Of a stretch of 20,395 nucleotides of DNA, positions 14,364 to 20,395 are shown one piece after another. Source of the stretch: Flavobacteriales bacterium (GTDB lineage Bacteria; Bacteroidota; Bacteroidia; Flavobacteriales_F; PHOS-HE28); NCBI GenBank assembly GCA_024640205.1, contig JAHEFL010000003.1:1-20395 (forward strand). Direction: 5' to 3'. Under the pieces are notes generated by a model that searched no databases, was not told where the DNA came from, and was given only the letters and a program-made list of their open reading frames with translations. Position 1 is the first letter of the stretch. Each line of letters begins with the position of its first letter. A program made the position numbers and the translations under genes.

Positions 14364-15856
14364 GGCCCGGCAGGATCTTCCTCTTCCTGATGCTTGTGCT
14401 GGCCGTGCTGGCCCTGATCGGCTGGGCCGTGCCCGACGATGGGCTGCGGCTGGGGGAACAGTTCACGCTGCGGTTCCCTTCGCCGAACACCATCCTCTTC
14501 CCCGTGGAACAGGAGAAAGTGGACATCAGCGAGATCCTTGCGTTGCCCACGGACCCGATGGATACCACTACCGTGGAAGCGGTGGTGGAGATCGCGGTGC
14601 CGGAGGATGTGACGCAGGACATCGATACCAGCGGCCAGTCCTCGCTTGCTTCGCGCTTCGCCCTGATCCATCCGGAAGGGAACGCGGATGTGCTGTTCCC
14701 CTTCTTCGAAAAGCTGGAGAAGGCGAAAAGCGGCAAGCGACCGATACGGGTGCTGCACTATGGCGATTCGCAGTTGGAGGGCGATCGCATCACGGCGTAC
14801 GTGCGCAACAAATTGCAATCGCACTTCGGTGGGCATGGTCCGGGCATGGTGAGCGCGGCGGACATCGTAACGAACTTCAGTGTGGACCGCGTGCTGGAAG
14901 GGAACTGGAAGCGCTACAGCGTGATGGGCCGCAAGGACAGCACCTTGAACCATGCACGTTTCGGGGCCTTGTCCTGCTTCAGCCGCTTCACGCCCATCCT
15001 GCCGGATAGCGTGGCACCGGACACGGCGGTCCACACGGCGAGCATCGCGTTGAAGCCGACGCGGCGATCGTACGCCCGAGCGCGGGCCTGGACGGTGTGC
15101 CGCATCTACTATGGATGGCATCGCGCACCTGTGACGATGGAGATGCGCCAGGGCGAAGAGCTCCTTTCCAGCGAAGTGATCCCGCCTTCGGAGAAGCTCC
15201 TGACACGGGAGTGGCGCTTCCCGGCCACGCCGGAGGAGATCATGATCACCTTCAGCGGAACGGACAGTCCGGACATCTATGCGATCTCGTTGGAAGGTGC
15301 TTCCGGGGTGGTGATGGACAACATCGCGGCGCGCGGTGCGGCGGGTTATGAATTCCGGAAGGCGGACCAGCAGTTGCTGAAGGCCATGTACACGGACCTG
15401 GACGTGGAAATGCTGGTGCTGCAATACGGTGGGAACGTGCTGCCCTACATGAAGAGCACGGAGGAAGCGGAGCAGTACGGCCGAGCCTTCGGGGCACAGA
15501 TCAAGCGCTTCAAACAGATGGTGCCCGGTGTAAGCATCGTGGTGATCGGTCCGAGCGACATGAGCATCAAGGACGGGGAATTCTACGTGACGCGACCCTA
15601 TCTGGAAGATGTGCGCGATGCGATGAAGGCGAACACGCTGGCGCAGGGCGCAGTGTTCTGGGACATGTACGAGGCGATGGGCGGATGGAACAGCATGGTG
15701 AGCTGGGTGGAGGCCGAGCCGCCCCTGGCCGCGCCGGACTACACGCACTTCAGCTCTGCCGGTGCGCATAAGATCGGGGAGCTCTTCTACCATGCGCTGA
15801 TCGCGGATCACGCGCGGTTCAAGGCGGCCCAAGAAACAGGAACGGCAACGCCATGA
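14360..15856 (+). CDS. Membrane-anchored SGNH-hydrolase family protein (first of two)
   Basis: A 498-aa protein with an N-terminal membrane anchor or signal (MRPGRIFLFLMLVLAVLALIG) and a periplasmic body. SGNH motifs are present in order: block I VLHYGDSQLEGD with Ser137, a block II glycine near ARGAAG (325-330), block III QYGGN with Asn359, and block V DYTHFS with Asp460 and His463. The catalytic triad is therefore complete. About 165 residues separate blocks I and II, much more than in a minimal SGNH domain, and are beta-rich. They could be a carbohydrate-binding insertion like those of peptidoglycan O-acetylesterases/transferases. SGNH proteins next to MBOAT genes act as acetyl transferases or esterases outside the cytoplasm (PatB, AlgX and AlgJ are precedents). 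Both ends overlap neighbours by 4 bases, so it is in one operon with them. Confidence 0.88.
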   Translation: MRPGRIFLFLMLVLAVLALIGWAVPDDGLRLGEQFTLRFPSPNTILFPVEQEKVDISEILALPTDPMDTTTVEAVVEIAVPEDVTQDIDTSGQSSLASRFALIHPEGNADVLFPFFEKLEKAKSGKRPIRVLHYGDSQLEGDRITAYVRNKLQSHFGGHGPGMVSAADIVTNFSVDRVLEGNWKRYSVMGRKDSTLNHARFGALSCFSRFTPILPDSVAPDTAVHTASIALKPTRRSYARARAWTVCRIYYGWHRAPVTMEMRQGEELLSSEVIPPSEKLLTREWRFPATPEEIMITFSGTDSPDIYAISLEGASGVVMDNIAARGAAGYEFRKADQQLLKAMYTDLDVEMLVLQYGGNVLPYMKSTEEAEQYGRAFGAQIKRFKQMVPGVSIVVIGPSDMSIKDGEFYVTRPYLEDVRDAMKANTLAQGAVFWDMYEAMGGWNSMVSWVEAEPPLAAPDYTHFSSAGAHKIGELFYHALIADHARFKAAQETGTATP

Positions 15857-17172
15857 TGGATCCACAGAACATCGCCGGTAGGGACGGAATCTTTGCTTCG
15901 GATGCCTTGCGAAGATCCCATGCAGTGCTTGGACGGACCTGCTTTGTAGCCGTGCTCTCCGTGCTCGGAATGGATGCGAGCGAAGCGCAGCCAGTGCCCT
16001 GGTCCACCACCGACCTCGACCTGATCGACCGCGCGGCGAACCGCATCCAGCAGCGCGGAGACAGCAGCGGCTTCGCTTCGTGGAACACCAAGCTGGACGA
16101 ATTGGTCTTCAAGGGACAGCGGCGCCTGAACGTGGTGCACATAGGCGGTTCGCACATACAAGCGGACATCTGGAGCCAGGAGATGCGCCATCGCATGCAG
16201 ACCGTGGTGCCGGGTGTGAGCGCGGGGCGCGGGCTCATCTTCCCGTTCACCGTGGCGAAGACGAACAACCCGTGGTGGTACAAGGTGGAAAGCACCGGTA
16301 CCTGGAGCTCCTTGCGCAGCGTGGTGCGAACGGATACCAGCACGATCGGCCTTGCCGGCATCATGGTGGGCACCACTGACACGCTGAGCGAAATGAAGGT
16401 GAGCTTCCGCACCGACCTATTCCCGGGGCATGTGTTCAACCGCGTGAAGGTGCTGCATCGCACGGACAGCAGCTACGCGGTGCATGCCTTTGACCCCGAC
16501 AGCACAGTGATGATCGAACGCACCGTGAACGTCATGGGCGGCTACACCGAGTTTCACTTCAACCGGTACATGGATACGTTGCGGCTGCGATTCCAGCGGA
16601 CGGACACCGCGCAGCGACGCTTCACCCTGTACGGCATCCTCCTCGAAGGCGACGACCCCGGCATCGTGTACCACGCGGTTGGTGCGAACGGGGCCAGCAC
16701 GGCAAGCTACCTGCGCTGCCAGCGCTTCGTGCCGGACCTGGCGCTACTGGAGCCCGATCTCGTCATCTTCTCCGTGGGTGTGAACGATGCGCACGACTCG
16801 GAATTCTCTGCCGCTCGCTTCAAACGCAATTACGTGGACCTGATCGCCAGGGTGCGGAAAGCAGCGCCGGACGCGGCTATCCTGCTCACCACCAACAGCG
16901 ACAGCTACTTCAAGCGGCGCATACCGAACAAGAAAGGCGCCACGGTGCGCGAGGTGATGCTGGAACTGAGTGCCGAGGAGAACGTGGCGGTGTGGGATCT
17001 GTACTCGGTGATGGGTGGGCTGGGCTCCATCGCACAATGGCAGCGCAAAGGACTGGCACAGAAGGATCGCATCCATTTCAATAGACAGGGCTACATCCTG
17101 CTGGGCGACCTGATGTTCGAGGCGCTGATGACGAACTACGCGGAACACCTGAAGCGAACAGTGGTGCCCTGA
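15853..17172 (+). CDS. Secreted SGNH-hydrolase family protein (second of two)
   Basis: A 439-aa protein. A hydrophobic segment (about 24-46, VLGRTCFVAVLSVLGMDASEAQ) after a longer N-terminus suggests a signal peptide or anchor. The ATG at 15853 overlaps the previous stop; the ATG at 15856 is equivalent. Block I is VVHIGGSHIQAD with Ser100: the usual GDS is GGS, but the nucleophile is kept. Block II GANGAS includes Gly280, block III is FSVGVND with Asn311, and block V is DRIHFN with Asp405 and His408. As in the preceding protein a long beta-rich region (about 110-265) lies between blocks I and II. The two share layout but little sequence outside the motifs, so they are old paralogues with probably different substrates or steps. 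It precedes the MBOAT gene by 55 bases on the same strand, which places it in the acyl-transfer pathway. Confidence 0.88.
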   Translation: MMDPQNIAGRDGIFASDALRRSHAVLGRTCFVAVLSVLGMDASEAQPVPWSTTDLDLIDRAANRIQQRGDSSGFASWNTKLDELVFKGQRRLNVVHIGGSHIQADIWSQEMRHRMQTVVPGVSAGRGLIFPFTVAKTNNPWWYKVESTGTWSSLRSVVRTDTSTIGLAGIMVGTTDTLSEMKVSFRTDLFPGHVFNRVKVLHRTDSSYAVHAFDPDSTVMIERTVNVMGGYTEFHFNRYMDTLRLRFQRTDTAQRRFTLYGILLEGDDPGIVYHAVGANGASTASYLRCQRFVPDLALLEPDLVIFSVGVNDAHDSEFSAARFKRNYVDLIARVRKAAPDAAILLTTNSDSYFKRRIPNKKGATVREVMLELSAEENVAVWDLYSVMGGLGSIAQWQRKGLAQKDRIHFNRQGYILLGDLMFEALMTNYAEHLKRTVVP

Positions 17173-17227
17173 AACCGTGATCGTATGAGACCTCCGTCCC
17201 CTTCCCCCACCCTCTGCTGAACAAGCG

Positions 17228-18901
17228 ATGAACGACGGCAGCACCTCCATCGACTGGCTCGGGATCCTGGGCTACGACGAGGCATCGCCGCTCATCTTCA
17301 CACGCTTCTTCTTCTGGGGCTTCTTTGCCGTGGTGCTGGCGGTGTACAGCGTGGTGTACCGCAGGCGTGCGCTGCGCAATGCCTTCCTCTTCGCGGCGAG
17401 TTTGTTCTTCTACTGGAAGACCAGCGGACTCTTCCTGCTGATCCTGCTCTTCAGCACGGTGAGCGACTTCTACATCGGGATGGGCATCCATGCAAGCGCA
17501 TCCGAACGCAAGCGCAAATGGCTACTCGCATTGAGCATCTTCCTGAACCTGGGTGTGCTCGCCTTCTTCAAGTATGCGCACTTCGTGGTGGACAACGTCA
17601 ATGCGCTGTTGGGCACCGACTACCACGCGGTGAACTATTTCGCACAATGGGCCAACCTGGCCTGGGACACCAGCTTCGTGGCGGACAAGATCCTGCTGCC
17701 GGTGGGCATCAGCTTCTTCACGTTCCAGACCATCAGCTACTCCATGGATGTGTACCGGGGCCATGTGAAGCCGGTGCGGAACCTCCTCGATTTCGGATTC
17801 TACGTGAGCTTCTTCCCGCAGCTCGTGGCAGGCCCCATCGTGCGTGCAGCGGAGTTCATTCCCCAACTCTATGAGGAGTTCACCCTGACCCGGCAACAGT
17901 TCGGCATCGCGGTGTTCTGGATCGTGAACGGCCTGATCAAGAAGATGCTGATCGGGGATTACATCGCCGTGAATTTCATCGATCGCGTCTTCGCGGACCC
18001 CTTGCGCTTCACAGGCTTCGAGAACCTGCTATCGCTCTTCGGCTATTCGCTCCAGGTGTACGCGGACTTCAGCGGTTACACGGACATCGCGATCGGTGTA
18101 GCTCTGCTGATGGGCTTTACGCTGCCGATGAACTTCAACAGTCCGTACAAGGCACGCAGCACGGCAGAGTTCTGGAAGCGCTGGCACATGACCCTCAGCA
18201 CCTGGCTGCGCGATTACCTCTACATCCCCATGGGCGGCAACCGGGGCGGCTCGGTCTTCTCGTGGATCATGCTCGGCGTGGTGGGCTTGCTGCTCATGCT
18301 TCTCACCGGTTGGATCTGGCTGCCCGTGATCTACCTCAGCGCGGTGGCGCTGTTCACGGTACTCAGCATGCTATTCCCGGTGGTGCGGAAGATGATCACC
18401 ACGAACATCAACCTGATGCTCACCATGCTCATTGGCGGGCTATGGCACGGGGCGAGTTGGATGTTCGTGATCTGGGGCGGCCTGAACGGGATCGGATTGT
18501 TGATCTACAAGGGATGGTCGCGCATCAGTCCCTGGGGAAAGAGCACGCACTGGTTCGCCCGTTTCCAGGCCATCGCGCTCACCTTCACCTTCATCACCTT
18601 CACCCGCTTCTGGTTCCGGGGGTCCTCCCTACAGGTGGTGAACGACATGATGCACCAGATCGGCACCGACTTCGGATGGAGCGTGGTGGGCGACGTGCTC
18701 GTGGGCTTCCGCAGCGTGTTCCTGGTGATGCTTGTGGGCTTCGTGATCCACTGGCTGCCCTCCTCCACGAAGCAGTGGTACCGCGATCAATTCGTGGCAC
18801 TGCCGCTTTGGGCCATGGCGATCATCTGTGTGATCACCGTCCTTGGGCTCTACCAGACGGTGACCGCCAAGATGGTGCCCTTCATCTACTTCCAGTTCTG
18901 A
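17228..18901 (+). CDS. MBOAT-family O-acyltransferase (AlgI/PatA-like)
   Basis: A 557-aa polytopic inner-membrane protein that would pass an acyl group, usually acetyl, from a cytoplasmic donor across the membrane to an SGNH partner or glycan. Family motifs: LLPVGISFFTFQTISYSMDV (156-175), FFPQLVAGPIVRAAEFIPQL (195-214), QVYADFSGYTDIAIG (276-290), FWKRWHMTLSTWLRDYLYIP (315-334, His320), and GGLWHGASWMFVIWGGLNG (403-421) with the invariant His407. Between GGNRGG (336-341) and NINLMLTMLIGGLWHG (393-408) are about 50 extra, mostly hydrophobic residues, where canonical AlgI proteins have only a short loop; two extra membrane helices are likely. Together with the two SGNH proteins and the LysM protein it forms an envelope O-acylation cluster. 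The substrate (peptidoglycan or exopolysaccharide) is inferred only. Its stop is 9 bases from the convergent beta-barrel gene. Confidence 0.94.
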   Translation: MNDGSTSIDWLGILGYDEASPLIFTRFFFWGFFAVVLAVYSVVYRRRALRNAFLFAASLFFYWKTSGLFLLILLFSTVSDFYIGMGIHASASERKRKWLLALSIFLNLGVLAFFKYAHFVVDNVNALLGTDYHAVNYFAQWANLAWDTSFVADKILLPVGISFFTFQTISYSMDVYRGHVKPVRNLLDFGFYVSFFPQLVAGPIVRAAEFIPQLYEEFTLTRQQFGIAVFWIVNGLIKKMLIGDYIAVNFIDRVFADPLRFTGFENLLSLFGYSLQVYADFSGYTDIAIGVALLMGFTLPMNFNSPYKARSTAEFWKRWHMTLSTWLRDYLYIPMGGNRGGSVFSWIMLGVVGLLLMLLTGWIWLPVIYLSAVALFTVLSMLFPVVRKMITTNINLMLTMLIGGLWHGASWMFVIWGGLNGIGLLIYKGWSRISPWGKSTHWFARFQAIALTFTFITFTRFWFRGSSLQVVNDMMHQIGTDFGWSVVGDVLVGFRSVFLVMLVGFVIHWLPSSTKQWYRDQFVALPLWAMAIICVITVLGLYQTVTAKMVPFIYFQF

Positions 18902-18910
18902 CCGGCAGGA

Positions 18911-19552
18911 CTACTGCCCGTTGCCCAGAACGATACCTGCGGTGAAGTAGAAGGTGAAATACTTGCTGTCAATATCCTGGACCGTCGGGTTATCATTGAA
19001 CACCTTGCTCAATCCGAACGCCACACCCGGCTCGATGGTGACGATGGCAAGGTCGAAACCAAGGCCGGCTTCCAGGTTGAAGGACCCGTCGTTGAAATCG
19101 CCTTTGTTCCACTCGATCTTGTCATCTTGGTTGTCCACGCTGAGCAGCACATCATAGCTCGGCCCCACGGCAAAGCGCAGCTTGAAGCTCTCCTCGTTCA
19201 CGATCTTGTATCCCAACATGGCCCGCAGCTTCAGGATGGAGCGCACCAGATCATCCTCGATCACGGTCTCCGTGGTCGCTCCCGGATTGTTCGGGTCGGT
19301 GACCGGAACGATGTACGAGATGGTGGTCGCATTGCGACCGAAGAACGCGCCGGGTTGTAAGTAGAAGGCGTCGCCGATCCGGGCATCCACCCCGAGCAGA
19401 AAACCCACATTGGCCTTGTACTCCGCATTCTCCGGAGTATCGGTCAGGTTCTGGAACGTGACGCCAAGCTGCGGGTTGACCTGTAATTGCCCATAAGCTC
19501 CTGCTGTTGCGATAAGCACGAGCACGGCGGTAACTGAATTCTTCATGTTCAT
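18911..19552 (-). CDS. Small outer-membrane beta-barrel (porin-family) protein
   Basis: A 213-aa protein with a signal peptide (MNMKNSVTAVLVLIATAGAYGQ) and a body of alternating amphipathic strands typical of the OMP_b-brl_2-like 8-strand barrels of Bacteroidota: VNPQLGVTFQNLTD, KANVGFLLGVDARI, FYLQPGAFFGR, LRAMLGYKIV, FKLRFAVGPSYDVLLS, FNLEAGLGFDLAIVTIEPG and a final FYFTAGIVLG strand. No ligand or enzymatic motif is visible. The ATG at 19552 is followed by a second at 19546; either is possible. Minus-strand TACCTTCG lies 19 bases upstream. Convergent with the MBOAT gene, and 54 bases after the serine-hydrolase gene on the same strand. Confidence 0.85.
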   Translation of the reverse strand: MNMKNSVTAVLVLIATAGAYGQLQVNPQLGVTFQNLTDTPENAEYKANVGFLLGVDARIGDAFYLQPGAFFGRNATTISYIVPVTDPNNPGATTETVIEDDLVRSILKLRAMLGYKIVNEESFKLRFAVGPSYDVLLSVDNQDDKIEWNKGDFNDGSFNLEAGLGFDLAIVTIEPGVAFGLSKVFNDNPTVQDIDSKYFTFYFTAGIVLGNGQ

Positions 19553-19571
19553 GAGGATGCGTTGAATTAAC

Positions 19572-19579
19572 CGAAGGTA
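19572..19579 (-). promoter_or_regulatory. -7-like promoter element of the beta-barrel gene
   Basis: Minus-strand TACCTTCG ends 19 bases before the ATG at 19552, in the 54-base gap after the serine-hydrolase gene. It suggests that the barrel gene has its own promoter. Confidence 0.5.
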
Positions 19580-19606
19580 ATCGACCTTAGTAAAGGGAGA
19601 TGCCCA

Positions 19607-20395
19607 TCAGGGCCCCACCGGGTCGATGCGCACCGCACTGATCCGGGCCGCCACGGCGTCATGTACGACCTCTTGGATCTTCGTGCGGATGTGCATCTCC
19701 GCCAGCTTGTTCTTCTCCGCGCTGGGGTACACGCGGTTGCTGAGGAAGATGTAGACCACGTTCTGTTCCGGGTCCGCCCAGGCCATTGTGCCTGTGAAGC
19801 CCGTATGGCCGAAGCTCGCATAGCTCACGCATTCGCAGGTGGGCCCCTTCCCGCTGCGTGCCGGTTTATCCCATCCCAGGCCACGTCGGTTCCCGCTGCC
19901 GTCGGGTTTGCAGAATTGGCAGCGCGTGAACTCCTTGACCACCTCCTCGCTCAGATAACGCCGCCCTCCGTAGGTACCGCCGTTCAGGAACAACTGCATC
20001 ACCTTCGCCAGATCGTTGGCATTGCTGAACAATCCGGCATGCCCCGCCACACCTCCCTTCATGGCAGCTCCGGGATCGTGCACATCACCGTGGATAAGCC
20101 GTTTCCGGAAGACCTGGTCATTCTCGGTGGGTGCGATCTGCTTTTTGCTGTAGCGCTCCCACGGGCGATAACCCATGCTGGCAGCGCCCATGGGCTGGTA
20201 GAATGTCGCGGAGACGTACCGGTCCAATGGCATCCCGGTCTGTCGTTCGATCACCTCCTGCAACAGGTAATAGCCCATGTCGCTGTACACGTACTCGCCA
20301 TTCGCACCCAACGGAGTGCGCAGGACCCAGGTGAGCAGGCTGTCCTCGTACGCCTTGTTCAGGTAAAGCCCCTCGGCAACACGGATGGTGTACTG
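19607..20395 (-). CDS. Serine beta-lactamase-like hydrolase domain, probably C-terminus of a GH3 fusion; 5'-truncated
   Basis: The last 262 residues of a penicillin-binding-protein/class C beta-lactamase-like serine hydrolase, open through the right window edge. Residues upstream of the first apparent start read in frame as ...YTIRVAEGLYLNKAYEDSLL..., so the TTG at 20311 is not the start. The Tyr motif is YSDMGYYLL (YSD in place of YSN). Family blocks HGDVHDPGAAMKGGVAGHAG, LFSNANDLAKVMQLFLNGG, RRGLGWDKP and FGHTGFTGT (HTG in the KTG position) follow. The SxxK nucleophile lies outside the window. These blocks closely resemble the C-terminal half of the Bacteroidota proteins in which a GH3 beta-N-acetylglucosaminidase-like domain is fused to a serine hydrolase, linked to muropeptide turnover. 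The GH3 part is predicted, not seen. Confidence 0.85.
   Translation of the reverse strand, partial: QYTIRVAEGLYLNKAYEDSLLTWVLRTPLGANGEYVYSDMGYYLLQEVIERQTGMPLDRYVSATFYQPMGAASMGYRPWERYSKKQIAPTENDQVFRKRLIHGDVHDPGAAMKGGVAGHAGLFSNANDLAKVMQLFLNGGTYGGRRYLSEEVVKEFTRCQFCKPDGSGNRRGLGWDKPARSGKGPTCECVSYASFGHTGFTGTMAWADPEQNVVYIFLSNRVYPSAEKNKLAEMHIRTKIQEVVHDAVAARISAVRIDPVGP

Noticed and set aside
13892..15865. A 657-codon open frame on the minus strand across the LysM and first SGNH genes
   Set aside because: It is an antisense shadow of GC-rich codons: the translation is rich in His, Arg and Gln, has no domain or signal, and lies opposite two genes with clear family motifs.
15880..16000. Possibility that the second SGNH protein is inactive because GDS reads GGS
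   Set aside because: The Asp of GDS is not catalytic, and the Ser, Asn, Asp and His of the active site are all present, so a dead enzyme is not supported.
1..20395. CRISPR arrays, tRNA/rRNA genes, transposases, phage genes, toxin-antitoxin pairs
   Set aside because: No regularly spaced repeats, cloverleaf-like sequences or recognisable mobile, phage or defence proteins were found in either strand.

Overview
The window looks like chromosomal DNA of a fairly GC-rich member of the Bacteroidota, probably in or near the Flavobacteriales. The evidence is a set of family hallmarks. Two secreted proteins end in type IX secretion (T9SS) C-terminal sorting domains, and two are tandem Omp28/thioredoxin-like exported proteins. 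A PadR-PspC pair is present. The right edge carries the serine-hydrolase half of what looks like the Bacteroidota GH3-serine hydrolase fusion. Starts lack Shine-Dalgarno sequences, and several are preceded by TAnnTTTG-like -7 promoter elements. I see no tRNA, rRNA, CRISPR array, insertion sequence or phage gene, and no gene-free stretch longer than 300 bases.

Layout, left to right. Bases 2-604 hold the 3' part of a LytTR response regulator. Bases 696-1655 and 1744-2757 hold two exported proteins: one with tandem dockerin-like acidic repeats and no sorting domain, the other a propeller-like protein with a T9SS domain. A minus-strand group follows (6505 down to 2768): a small membrane-anchored protein, a GT39/ArnT-like membrane glycosyltransferase and the ABC-F translation factor EttA. 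Divergent from it is a PadR repressor with a PspC membrane protein (6669-8752), preceded by a textbook -7 box and a 23-bp dyad. Two minus-strand Omp28-like paralogues follow (11467 down to 8874). A divergent intergenic region then carries a REP-like long hairpin (11552-11634), and an agmatinase-family ureohydrolase follows (11709-12749).

The most interesting block is 12912-18901, four co-directional genes, the first three joined by 4-base stop/start overlaps. They are a secreted LysM protein built on an MltD-like lytic transglycosylase fold, two different membrane-anchored or secreted SGNH-hydrolase proteins, and an MBOAT O-acyltransferase of the AlgI/PatA type. MBOAT plus SGNH is the known architecture of extracytoplasmic O-acetylation of peptidoglycan or exopolysaccharide. 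Here the transglycosylase-like protein has Leu where the catalytic Glu should be. My inference is a peptidoglycan O-acetylation machine with a catalytically dead transglycosylase as its glycan-binding or targeting subunit. This fits because MurNAc O-acetylation is the modification that blocks lytic transglycosylases.

The right end has a small outer-membrane beta-barrel protein (19552 down to 18911), convergent with the MBOAT gene, and then the truncated serine hydrolase, which probably also acts on cell-wall fragments. Three exact copies of TACCTTCG lie 16-20 bases upstream of start codons (11467, 11709, 19552), and TATCTTTG lies at the same distance from the PadR start. These give a consistent local promoter rule.
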